A stretch of DNA of 64,000 nt from Rhodospirillales bacterium. GTDB lineage: Bacteria; Pseudomonadota; Alphaproteobacteria; Acetobacterales; Acetobacteraceae. This document shows positions 16,741-24,275 of the stretch, one piece after another. The translations under genes and the position numbers were made by a program. The stretch is from NCBI GenBank assembly GCA_025352565.1, contig JANXTF010000034.1:1-64000 (forward strand), given 5' to 3'. The notes beneath the pieces were generated by a model, which was not told the DNA's origin, made no database searches, and was given only the letters and a program-made list of their open reading frames with translations. How positions within the stretch are numbered: position 1 is the first letter of the stretch; each line of letters starts with the position of its first letter.

Positions 16741-16786
16741 TGTGATAACCGGCGGTTTGCCGACCGTTTGGAAACCAGGGGACTCG

Positions 16787-17392
16787 ATGGCGCCGCATGT
16801 CGACTATTTCTTCTCGCTGAATTCCCCCTGGACGTATTTCGGGGCCGCTCGCCTGGAGGCGATGGTCGCGCGCCACGGTGCCACGTTGCGGCCTTGGCCG
16901 GTCGATTTCGGGACCATTTTCGCGGCCTCGGGCGGCCTGCCGCTGCCGAAGCGGTCGCCGCAGCGCCAGGCCTATCGTCAGATGGAGATGCTGCGGTGGC
17001 GCGCATATCTCGGCATCCCAATCCACGTCCGGCCGAGACACGCGCCGATGAACGAGACGCTGCCGGCCTCCTGCGTGATCTGCGTGCGCGAGAGCGTGGA
17101 CGCTCCCTCCGCCGTGCGCCTCGCCCACCGCGTCATGCGCGCGCTGTGGGAGGACGAGACGGACCCGGCGGACGAAGCCACCTTGGCCGTGCTGATCGCC
17201 GATGTCGGCCTCGATCCCGTGCCGCTGCTCGCGGCGGCGCGCGACGAGCGATGGATGGAGCAACGCGCCGCCGACAGCGCGACGGCATTGGCGCGCGGCG
17301 TGTTCGGCGCGCCCAGCTACGTGATGGGCGAGGAGATCTTCTGGGGCCAGGACCGCTTGGAGTTTCTGGAACGCCATCTGGCGCAGCCGTAA
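16787..17392 (+). CDS. 2-hydroxychromene-2-carboxylate isomerase-like (GST kappa/DsbA superfamily)
   Basis: A 201-residue thioredoxin-fold protein. It opens VDYFFSLNSPWTYFG, in which the serine that replaces the DsbA cysteine pair is the glutathione-activating residue in HCCA isomerases. It ends GVFGAPSYVMGEEIFWGQDR, the family's cis-proline and C-terminal signature. HCCA isomerases (NahD) act in naphthalene-type catabolism with glutathione; many homologues have unknown substrates. The ATG at 16787 begins the conserved domain directly. The next gene starts two bases after its stop, so it may be the first gene of the following cell-wall recycling operon, or just tightly packed. Confidence 0.82.
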   Translation: MAPHVDYFFSLNSPWTYFGAARLEAMVARHGATLRPWPVDFGTIFAASGGLPLPKRSPQRQAYRQMEMLRWRAYLGIPIHVRPRHAPMNETLPASCVICVRESVDAPSAVRLAHRVMRALWEDETDPADEATLAVLIADVGLDPVPLLAAARDERWMEQRAADSATALARGVFGAPSYVMGEEIFWGQDRLEFLERHLAQP

Positions 17393-17394
17393 AA

Positions 17395-18381
17395 ATGAAC
17401 CTTGACCGACGCTGCGCCCGCGCGTTCGCGCCCGTGGCGGCGGCGGTCGCGGACGGGCGTATCCCCGGCGCCGTGCTGGGTCTGGTCGATGCCGGCGGCG
17501 CCCGTTCCGTGCGGTTTGCCGGCTCCGCCCGCCTCGCGCCCGCCGCGCCGGTGGCGGTCGGCACGTGGTTCGACCTCGCCTCCCTCACCAAGGTCATCGT
17601 CACCACCACCGCCATCATCGACCTCCTGGCCGTGGCGCGGATCGGCCTGGACACCCCACTCTCGGACGCCATCCCCGACCTGCGCCAATACGACCTGACG
17701 GCCGCCGAGCGCCGCCTCACCTTCCGTGAATGCCTTGCCCACCAAACCCATCTGCCGGCGGTGGAGCCGCTCTATACCTATGGCCAGGACGCACGAACGC
17801 TGCGGGCGTTCATCCTCCAGCGCGAATGGGCGCCGGGCCCCCCGGTCTATTCGGATATCGGCTTCATGCTGCTGGGCATCGCCATCGAGCGCCTGACCGA
17901 AAAGCCGCTCGGCGCGCGGCCATTGCCCGCGGGCCTGTCGTTCCGCCCGCCCGCCGCCGACTGCGCCGCCACCGAATTCTGCCAGTGGCGCGGACGGGTG
18001 ATGCAGGGCGAGGTGCATGACGAGAACGCCTATGCGCTCGGCGGCGCCGCCGGCCATGCCGGGCTGTTCGGCACCGTCGACGGCGTGCTGGATTTTGCCG
18101 CGACCGTGTTGCGATCCCCCGAGGATGCGCCGATCCGCCAGCGCCACGGCGCCGCCAACCGCACCCTCGGCTGGGAAGCGGCGCATGACGGCTGGGCGGG
18201 CGGGGATCGCGCCTCGCCCGACGCCATCGGCCATACCGGCTTTACCGGCACCGGCCTGTGGATCGATTTCAAGCGCGGGATCGCGTGGACGCTGCTGACC
18301 AACCGCGTCCACCCCAGCCGCTTCCTCGCCACCGGTATCGCCGCCGTGCGCCGCGAGACCGGCGACCTGGTTTGCGCGTGA
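17395..18381 (+). CDS. Serine hydrolase, class C beta-lactamase fold
   Basis: A 328-residue penicillin-recognising-fold hydrolase. The catalytic tetrad is visible as SLTK (Ser63, Lys66), YSD (Tyr152), and HTG near residue 285 in place of KTG, as in many esterase/DD-peptidase relatives. No signal peptide is present, so it should be cytoplasmic, unlike resistance beta-lactamases. It overlaps the start of the SIS-domain gene (GTGA) and precedes anmK, so a role on cell-wall fragments is likely. Related proteins (YbbE-type) neighbour muramidase and muropeptide-recycling genes in other bacteria. An actual antibiotic resistance function is improbable given location and motif. Confidence 0.8.
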   Translation: MNLDRRCARAFAPVAAAVADGRIPGAVLGLVDAGGARSVRFAGSARLAPAAPVAVGTWFDLASLTKVIVTTTAIIDLLAVARIGLDTPLSDAIPDLRQYDLTAAERRLTFRECLAHQTHLPAVEPLYTYGQDARTLRAFILQREWAPGPPVYSDIGFMLLGIAIERLTEKPLGARPLPAGLSFRPPAADCAATEFCQWRGRVMQGEVHDENAYALGGAAGHAGLFGTVDGVLDFAATVLRSPEDAPIRQRHGAANRTLGWEAAHDGWAGGDRASPDAIGHTGFTGTGLWIDFKRGIAWTLLTNRVHPSRFLATGIAAVRRETGDLVCA

Positions 18382-19400
18382 CCACGCTCATGCTGGCCGA
18401 GGCCCGGGAAGCCCCCGCCCGCGTGGCCGACATGCTGGCCGAGGACGCCACGCTCTACGCCGCCCTCGGCGAGCGGCTGCGCGCGCGGCCGCCCCCGTTC
18501 GCCATCACCATCGCGCGCGGCAGTTCGGACCACGCGGCGTCCTACGCGGCCAGCCTTCTGGGCATCGCCGCCGGGTGCGCCACCGTCACGCTGGCACCCT
18601 CGCTGGTCACGCGGTACGGCGCCCGCATTCACATGCGGGGCGCGCTGGCCATCGCGCTCTCGCAATCGGGCGCAAGCCCCGACATCGTCCAGGCGCTCGC
18701 CGCCGCGCGGCAGGCGGGGGCCATCACCGTCGCCATCGTCAACGCACCCGGCAGCCCGCTCGCGGCCGAAGCCGCGTTCGTGCTGCCCCAGCGCGCGGGC
18801 GCCGAATGCAGCGTCGCCGCCACGAAGAGCTTTGTCCTGAGCCTCGTCGCCGTGGCCCGCCTGATCGCCGGCTGGACCCGCGACGCGAAGCTGGAGGCGG
18901 CCCTCCCGCTGCTCCCGGCCACTCTGGCGGCGGCGCTCGAATGCGACTGGACGGCGGCACTTCCCCTGCTTGCGCGCGCCCAGGGCCTCTATGCGGTCGG
19001 GCGCGGTCCGGGCCTCGCCATCGCGCAGGAAAGCGCGCTGAAACTGAAGGAGACCTGCCGCCTCCACGCCGAGGCCTTCAGCGCCGCGGAAATCCAGCAC
19101 GGCCCGCGCGCGATTATCGACGCGGCCTTCCCGGTGCTCGCCTACGGCCTGGCCGATCCGGGTGGCGACGATGCCCGCGCCTTCGCCGCCGAACTCGCCG
19201 CCGCCGGCGTCCCGGTCATGCTCGCCGCCGCCGAACCGGGTGCCGGCTTGCATCTGCCCTTGCCGCCGCCGATCCATCCGCTGCTCGATCCGATCGCCGC
19301 GATCCTGGCCTTCTACCAGCTGGCCGAGGCGGTCTCTCGCGCGCGGGGTCTGGACCCGGACAAGCCCCGCGCCCTGCACAAGGTGACCCGCACCACATGA
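18378..19400 (+). CDS. SIS-domain aminosugar-phosphate isomerase/deaminase (NagB-II/GFAT C-terminal-like)
   Basis: A 340-residue protein with two SIS domains, like the isomerase half of glucosamine-6-phosphate synthase but without the glutaminase domain. First domain: ARGSSDHAASYAASLLG and ALSQSGASPDIVQAL for phosphosugar binding, then ECSVAATKSFVLSL. Second domain: YAVGRGPGLAIAQESALKLK followed by LHAEAFSAAEIQHGPRA. This architecture is that of NagB-II, which deaminates glucosamine-6-phosphate, and of AgaS. It is not MurQ, which has one SIS domain. GTG at 18378 overlaps the preceding stop; an ATG at 18390 is an alternative. It lies ten bases before anmK, pointing to amino-sugar salvage. Confidence 0.85.
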   Translation: MTTLMLAEAREAPARVADMLAEDATLYAALGERLRARPPPFAITIARGSSDHAASYAASLLGIAAGCATVTLAPSLVTRYGARIHMRGALAIALSQSGASPDIVQALAAARQAGAITVAIVNAPGSPLAAEAAFVLPQRAGAECSVAATKSFVLSLVAVARLIAGWTRDAKLEAALPLLPATLAAALECDWTAALPLLARAQGLYAVGRGPGLAIAQESALKLKETCRLHAEAFSAAEIQHGPRAIIDAAFPVLAYGLADPGGDDARAFAAELAAAGVPVMLAAAEPGAGLHLPLPPPIHPLLDPIAAILAFYQLAEAVSRARGLDPDKPRALHKVTRTT

Positions 19401-19410
19401 TCGTCACCGC

Positions 19411-20571
19411 ATGATCGTTTTGGGCATGATCTCCGGCACCTCCGTCGATGCGATCGACATTGCCGCCGCCGACCTGTCATGGGCCGGGCCGGACATCGTC
19501 CTCCGCCGCCTCGGCCACCGCGAGGTCGCGTGGCCCCATGCCCTCCGGGCGCGCATACTGGCCGCCCTCCCGCCGGCTCCCGTCGGCATGGCCGAAATGT
19601 GCGCGCTCGACGTGCTGGTGGGCGAAAGCTTTGCCGCCGTGGCGCGGGACGCCCAGGCCGAGTTCGGCGGCGACCTCGTCGCCTCGCACGGCCAGAACGT
19701 GTTCCACTGGACCGAGCACGGCCGCGCCCGAGGCACCCTCCAGATCGGCCAGCCGGCCTGCATCGTGGAGGCCACCGGCCTGCACGTGGTCTCCGATTTC
19801 CGCGCCCGCGACGTGGCCGCCGGCGGCCAGGGCGCGCCGCTCGCCAGCACGCTGGACGCGCTTTGGCTCGCCTCCGACGACGGACCGCGCGCGGCGCTGA
19901 ACCTCGGCGGCATCGCCAACATCACCGTGGTCGGCGGCGCCGGCGCGCCGGTCATCGCTTTCGACACCGGCCCGGCGAGTTGTCTGCTCGACGTCGAAGC
20001 GGCCCGCATCAGCAACGGCGCGCTGTCCTGCGACCTCGACGGGCGTCTCGCAGGCGCCGGCCAGGTCCGCCCCGATCTGCTCGATCGGCTGCTCGCCGAG
20101 CCCTACTACGCTGTCGCCCCACCCAAGAGCACCGGCCGCGAATTGTTCGATGCCGGCTATCTGGCATCCCGGCTGCACGGAATGCCGGAACCCACGCCTT
20201 CGGACCTCATGGCGACACTGACCGAACTCACCGCCCGCACAGTGGCCGATGCGTGCCGCGCGCACGGCGTGGTCGAGGTGGTCGCCAGCGGCGGGGGCAC
20301 CCGCAATCCGACGCTGATGGCCGCCCTCGCGCGGCGCCTCGCCCCCGCCGCCTTGGTCACCAGCGAGGCGCGCGGGCTGCCTTCGGGGGCCAAGGAGGCC
20401 TATCTCTTCGCGCTGCTGGGCTTCCTGACCTGGCACGGCCTGCCCGGCGTGGTCGGCGGCGCCACCGGCTCGGCCACGCCGCGCGTCCTCGGCCGCATCA
20501 GCCCCGGCAACCTGCCGCGACGCCTGCCCGAACCGGCATCCCCGCCACGCGCGCTCATCATCGTGGAATGA
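19411..20571 (+). CDS. anmK: Anhydro-N-acetylmuramic acid kinase
   Basis: A 386-residue sugar kinase that cleaves the 1,6-anhydro bond of anhydro-MurNAc and phosphorylates it to MurNAc-6-phosphate, the entry step of peptidoglycan sugar recycling. The family blocks are plain: [17 protein letters not shown] for phosphate binding, the catalytic region [26 protein letters not shown], and [23 protein letters not shown] replaces the more usual FDTGPGN. It ends in an ATGA overlap with the next gene. Its upstream neighbours (serine hydrolase, SIS enzyme) and the distant nagZ in this window make a recycling route plausible. No murQ, amgK or murU is seen here. Confidence 0.93.
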   Translation: MIVLGMISGTSVDAIDIAAADLSWAGPDIVLRRLGHREVAWPHALRARILAALPPAPVGMAEMCALDVLVGESFAAVARDAQAEFGGDLVASHGQNVFHWTEHGRARGTLQIGQPACIVEATGLHVVSDFRARDVAAGGQGAPLASTLDALWLASDDGPRAALNLGGIANITVVGGAGAPVIAFDTGPASCLLDVEAARISNGALSCDLDGRLAGAGQVRPDLLDRLLAEPYYAVAPPKSTGRELFDAGYLASRLHGMPEPTPSDLMATLTELTARTVADACRAHGVVEVVASGGGTRNPTLMAALARRLAPAALVTSEARGLPSGAKEAYLFALLGFLTWHGLPGVVGGATGSATPRVLGRISPGNLPRRLPEPASPPRALIIVE

Positions 20572-21167
20572 CCATGGACCCGAAACGCGTCTCCCCTTCC
20601 GCCGCGCGCAACCGCGACCCGATCCTGGCGGCCCTCCGCCGCCTTCTCGGCCCCGGAACCACCGTGCTCGAAATCGCCAGCGGCTCGGGCGAGCACGCGC
20701 TGCATTTTGCCCGCAATCTGCCGGACGTGACTTTCCAGCCCAGCGACCGCGACCCAGACGCCCGCGCCAGCATCGATGCCTGGGCGGCGGAGGCGGCCTT
20801 GCCGAACCTGCGCGCCTCCGTGTTCCTGGACGTCGCGGGTCCATGGCCGGAATTCCGCGCCGACACGGTGCTCAGCCTCAACATGATCCACATCGCCCCA
20901 TGGCAGGCGGGGCAAGGTCTGATCCAGGGCGCCGCGAGGCTGCTGCCGCCGGATGGAGCGCTCATTCTCTATGGCCCCTTCGTGCGGGCGGGCCACGCCA
21001 CGGCGCCATCGAATCTCGCCTTCGACGCCGATCTGCGCCAACGCGACCCGCGCTGGGGCCTGCGCCACATCGACGCCATCGCCGCCGAGGCGAGCGCGTT
21101 CGCGCCCCCGGAGATCCTCGACATGCCGGCGAACAACCTCATGCTCGTGCTCCGCCGCCGCGCATGA
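20568..21167 (+). CDS. DUF938 SAM-dependent methyltransferase
   Basis: A 199-residue class I methyltransferase of the DUF938 family. Motif I is [20 protein letters not shown], followed by PSDRDPDA as the acidic ribose contact, [17 protein letters not shown] as the motif IV region typical of DUF938, and [12 protein letters not shown]. The target is not known. It starts inside the anmK stop (ATGA at 20568) and its own stop overlaps the following gene in the same way, so translation of the three is coupled. It may be a bystander conserved by operon packing rather than part of sugar recycling. Confidence 0.82.
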   Translation: MTMDPKRVSPSAARNRDPILAALRRLLGPGTTVLEIASGSGEHALHFARNLPDVTFQPSDRDPDARASIDAWAAEAALPNLRASVFLDVAGPWPEFRADTVLSLNMIHIAPWQAGQGLIQGAARLLPPDGALILYGPFVRAGHATAPSNLAFDADLRQRDPRWGLRHIDAIAAEASAFAPPEILDMPANNLMLVLRRRA

Positions 21168-21481
21168 CCGTGCTGCTCGGCCTGGCCGCCGCCATCGCCG
21201 AGATCGCCGGCTGCTTCGCTTTGTGGGGTGTCGTACGGCTGGGCCGTTCGGCATGGTGGCTGCTGCCTGCCGCCGCGAGCCTCGTCGCCTTCGCTTTGCT
21301 GACGACGCAGTTCCAGGCCGCCTATGCCGGGCGTGCCTATGCCGCCTATGGCGGCATGTACATTGCCGCCGCCGTTGCATGGCTTTTTCTGGTCGAGGGT
21401 CAGCCGCCGGACCGCTGGGATCTGATCGGCGCCACCCTCTCAGTCGGCGGCGCGATCCTGGTTCTCTATGGCAAGCGATAA
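21164..21481 (+). CDS. YnfA family (UPF0060) membrane protein
   Basis: A 105-residue integral membrane protein with four hydrophobic helices, matching UPF0060/YnfA. The N-terminus contains [20 protein letters not shown] and the third helix region [22 protein letters not shown] is characteristic. The fold resembles small multidrug resistance proteins, but the transport activity of YnfA proteins is debated. It is the last gene of the operon that starts at 17395, joined by an ATGA overlap to the DUF938 gene. Confidence 0.87.
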   Translation: MTVLLGLAAAIAEIAGCFALWGVVRLGRSAWWLLPAAASLVAFALLTTQFQAAYAGRAYAAYGGMYIAAAVAWLFLVEGQPPDRWDLIGATLSVGGAILVLYGKR

Positions 21482-21685
21482 TTCATCCGTCGCCAGCAGC
21501 GTGCGCGACATCGCCAGATCGAACGCGGCGCGGATCGTATGCACCCCGCTCTCCTCGACATACTCGAGCGCGCGCTCGATTTGTTCGTCTGTCAAACCGC
21601 GTTCGCCGAGGAAGCGCACAAGGGTTGCGACCGCGGGACCACGAAGCGAGCGACGCCTTTGGGAGCGCACGAGATTTTCCGCCAA
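21440..21685 (-). CDS. Hypothetical small helical protein
   Basis: An 81-residue ORF from a TTG start at 21685. It has a basic N-terminus ([11 protein letters not shown]) and amphipathic helices ([20 protein letters not shown]). A GGAGAGG ribosome binding site lies four bases before the TTG. Its last 14 codons overlap the 3-prime end of ynfA on the other strand. It fills what would otherwise be a gap between ynfA and ada, and the residue composition is protein-like rather than Arg/Pro/Ala-skewed as in antisense shadows. I do not recognise a family. It could be transcribed with ada, 40 bases away. Confidence 0.45.
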   Translation of the reverse strand: MAENLVRSQRRRSLRGPAVATLVRFLGERGLTDEQIERALEYVEESGVHTIRAAFDLAMSRTLLATDELSLAIENQDRAAD

Positions 21686-21725
21686 CGCGCCTCTCCATGC
21701 CAGACAACGGACGGCCGTAACGACC

Positions 21726-22877
21726 TTAGCTATCTTCTAAGTGGGCATCATAGTGCTTTGGGCAAGACGTTGATTTCAGTGCGGCAGCAGGCGACGCCGG
21801 CGCGGCGGTTGCCGGGGCGATAGGACGGGACAGCATTTCTCGGTCCAGCAGAGCGCGTTTGCGCGCCACGCCCCAGCGATACCCGGCCAACTCGCCGCCT
21901 GTCCGCACCACGCGATGGCATGGGATCGCCACGGCCAAACTGTTGGCGGCACAGGCCCCGGCCACCGCGCGGACGGCCCGCGCCATGCCGATCCGCGAGG
22001 CGATCTCGGCATAGCTGGCGGTGCATCCCAGCGGGATTTCACGCAGCTTCTGCCAGACACGCTGCTGAAACGCGGTTCCCTGGATGTCGAGCGGCAGGTC
22101 GAGCGCCCCGCACGGCGTCTCCACTTCACCCACGACGCGGGCCACCATCCGCTCGAAGCCGGCATCCCCCCCCAGCAGCACGGCCTTGGGGAAGCGCGCG
22201 CCCAGACGCTCCAGGAGCATTTCGGGCGAATCGTCGAACTCGATCGCACAGACGCCCTTCGTGGTCGCGGCCACCAGCACCGCCCCCAGCGAACATTGCC
22301 CAATCGCGAATCGGATTTCCGCCGCGCGGCCGCCGTCGCGGTAGGCGGCGGGCTTCATCCCCAGCAAAGCGGAGGATTTTTCATAGAATCGGCTGCTCGA
22401 TCCGTAGCCGGCCGCATGAATTGCCTCGGTCACGCTGCCCGCGCCGCCAAGCTCCCGCCGCACCGCGCCCCCTCGTCGCGCGGCCCCGTAGGCACGCGGC
22501 GTGATGCCGGCGACGCGCCGGAACACGCGATGGAAATGAAACAGCGACATTCCCGCCGATCGCGCCAGCGTCTCGAGGTCGGGCGCCGGCTCGGCTTCCG
22601 CCATAGCGGCGTCGATCGCGCGGCACGCGGCCGCGACGAGTGCCGCGTGCCGCGCGGCCAGACCCGGCTGGTCGGGACGGCACCGCTTGCACGCCCGGAA
22701 CCCGGCGTGCTCGGCCGCCGCACCGTTCGGGTGGAACGCCACGTTCGCCCGCAGCGGCTGCCTTGCGGCGCAGGACGGGTGACAATACACCCCCGTGGTG
22801 CGCACGGAGTAGACAAAGCGCCCGTCCGCCGTCGCGTCGCGGCCTTGCACTGCTTTCCATTTCTCCGCCTCGGTCAT
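21726..22877 (-). CDS. ada: Bifunctional Ada: methyl-phosphotriester/O6-alkylguanine repair and transcription activator
   Basis: A 383-residue adaptive-response protein with all three parts. The N-terminal zinc domain has Cys32, Cys36, Cys63 and Cys66 (TGVYCHPSC and ACKRCRP); Cys32 is the equivalent of E. coli Cys38, which accepts methyl from phosphotriesters. An AraC-type DNA-binding domain covers residues about 85-170. The C-terminal O6-alkylguanine methyltransferase domain holds the acceptor Cys320 in IPCHRVVRTGGELAGYRWG. AAGGAGG precedes the ATG. An AAT-N6-GCAA Ada box lies about 62 bases upstream, so methylation-dependent autoactivation is likely. The C-terminal extension after the domain is slightly longer than usual. 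Confidence 0.95.
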   Translation of the reverse strand: MTEAEKWKAVQGRDATADGRFVYSVRTTGVYCHPSCAARQPLRANVAFHPNGAAAEHAGFRACKRCRPDQPGLAARHAALVAAACRAIDAAMAEAEPAPDLETLARSAGMSLFHFHRVFRRVAGITPRAYGAARRGGAVRRELGGAGSVTEAIHAAGYGSSSRFYEKSSALLGMKPAAYRDGGRAAEIRFAIGQCSLGAVLVAATTKGVCAIEFDDSPEMLLERLGARFPKAVLLGGDAGFERMVARVVGEVETPCGALDLPLDIQGTAFQQRVWQKLREIPLGCTASYAEIASRIGMARAVRAVAGACAANSLAVAIPCHRVVRTGGELAGYRWGVARKRALLDREMLSRPIAPATAAPASPAAALKSTSCPKHYDAHLEDS

Positions 22878-22924
22878 GGTCCGGCCTCCTTGATGACCGT
22901 CACGATGGGCCGGCTCCGCGTGCG

Positions 22925-22980
22925 CCGCGCTCCGTCGCTTGCGGCCGAATTCTCATGCCAGCGCAAGCATCGGAGCGCGG
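22925..22980. promoter_or_regulatory. Ada box and inverted repeat in the ada / MFS divergent region
   Basis: On the minus strand, 22951-22939 reads AATTCGGCCGCAA, which is AAT-N6-GCAA, the spacing of the Ada box in the E. coli ada promoter (AATTAAAGCGCAA). It lies about 62 bases upstream of the ada start. It sits in a large inverted repeat: arms 22925-22942 and 22963-22980 match at 16 of 18 positions around a 20-base spacer containing GAATTC. The second arm provides another GCAA. Methylated Ada would bind here; possible control of the divergent transporter is inference. Confidence 0.6.
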
Positions 22981-23030
22981 AGCTGGCCCGTGCCCTCCAT
23001 TATACCGCACTTCATAGCCGGACGATCCCC

Positions 23031-24245
23031 ATGCTGAACGCCGCCTTCCACCGACTCGCCTGGTCCAACCTCGCCGCCCAATCGGCCGAACAGCTCTCGC
23101 TGGCGGCGGTCCCGCTGGTGGCCGTGCTCGCCTTTGGCGCCGGCGTGACCGAGACCGGGCTGCTGGCGGCCGCCCAGTCGCTGCCCTTCCTCCTGCTCGC
23201 ATTGCCAATGGGCGTGCTGGCGGACCGGATGCCCCGCCGCCGGCTGATGGCGGCGGCCGAGATCGCGCGCGCCGCGGCATTGGCGTCCCTGCCGGTGCTC
23301 GCGTGGCTGGGCTGGCTGTCGCTGCCGATGCTTGCCGCCATCGGCTTTCTCTCGGCCACCGGCACCGTGGCATTCAGCGTCGCCGCCCCCTCCCTCGTGC
23401 CCTCGCTGGTGCCGCGCGCGGCGATGGCCGCCGCCAATGGCCGGCTGGAACTCGCCCGCAGCGCCGCCTTCGCCGCCGGGCCAGCGGTTGCCGGCGCCCT
23501 GGTCACCTGGAGCGGCGCCTCTGCCGCATTCGCGCTCGCCGCCGCACTCTCGGTGGGGGCGGCCATCCTGCTGCGCGGCATCGACGAGCCTGCCCGCCCC
23601 AGCAGCCCAAGGCGGCAGGTGGCGCATGATCTGCGCGAGGGCGCCAATTTCGTCTGGCGGCAACGCCTGCTGCGTCCGCTCCTGTTGACGGCGGTGGCCT
23701 GGAACATCTCGTGGTTCATCCTCCAGGCGGCCTACGTGCCCTATGCCGTGAGCGTCCTCGGCCTGTCGGCCCGGACCATCGGCCTGACGCTCGCCGCCTA
23801 CGGCATCGGCATGGTCGCGGGCGCGCTCGCGGCGCCGCGCATCGCGCGCGCCATGCGCTTCGGCCGCAACGTCGTGGTCGGCCCCTTCGTGTCCGTCCTG
23901 GCAGCCATGGCGATGGTGGCCACCCTTGCGTGGCCGGCGGCGCCTCTCGCCGGGTTGTCGTTCTTCCTGTTCGGCGCCGGCCCGATCATCTGGACGATCG
24001 CGCAGACCACCTTGCGCCAGGCGGTCACCCCCGGCGACATGCTGGGCCGGGTGTCGGCCATCATCACCATGGCAAGTTCTGGCGCCCGGCCGATCGGCGC
24101 CGCCATCGCGGCGCTGGTCGGCACCTATGCGGGCTCGGGTGCTTGCCTCGCTTTGGCCGCATGCGGCTTCCTGGTTCAGGCAATCGTCATCATCCTGTCG
24201 CCCGTCCCCGCCCTCGCCCGCCTTCCAGAGCCCGCCCTGGTGTGA
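23031..24245 (+). CDS. MFS exporter, DHA3/MFS_3 type
   Basis: A 404-residue transporter with about twelve hydrophobic helices. The first begins LAWSNLAAQSAEQLSLAAVPL, and the loop 2-3 motif is MGVLADRMPRRRLMAAAEIA, as in DHA3 drug or siderophore exporters. A basic central loop (RPSSPRRQVAHDLREGANFVW) divides the two halves. The ATG at 23031 begins the first helix directly; longer in-frame extensions upstream are coding noise on the ada antisense strand. It is divergent from ada across a 153-base regulatory region, and an orphan substrate-binding protein gene follows 30 bases downstream. The substrate is unknown. Confidence 0.83.
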   Translation: MLNAAFHRLAWSNLAAQSAEQLSLAAVPLVAVLAFGAGVTETGLLAAAQSLPFLLLALPMGVLADRMPRRRLMAAAEIARAAALASLPVLAWLGWLSLPMLAAIGFLSATGTVAFSVAAPSLVPSLVPRAAMAAANGRLELARSAAFAAGPAVAGALVTWSGASAAFALAAALSVGAAILLRGIDEPARPSSPRRQVAHDLREGANFVWRQRLLRPLLLTAVAWNISWFILQAAYVPYAVSVLGLSARTIGLTLAAYGIGMVAGALAAPRIARAMRFGRNVVVGPFVSVLAAMAMVATLAWPAAPLAGLSFFLFGAGPIIWTIAQTTLRQAVTPGDMLGRVSAIITMASSGARPIGAAIAALVGTYAGSGACLALAACGFLVQAIVIILSPVPALARLPEPALV

Positions 24246-24275
24246 GAAACTGGCCGGCCAGACCGAGGAACCCTC

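Noticed and set aside
17395-18381. Antibiotic-resistance beta-lactamase
   Set aside because: No signal peptide, HTG instead of KTG, and location in a cell-wall sugar operon point to a metabolic serine hydrolase.
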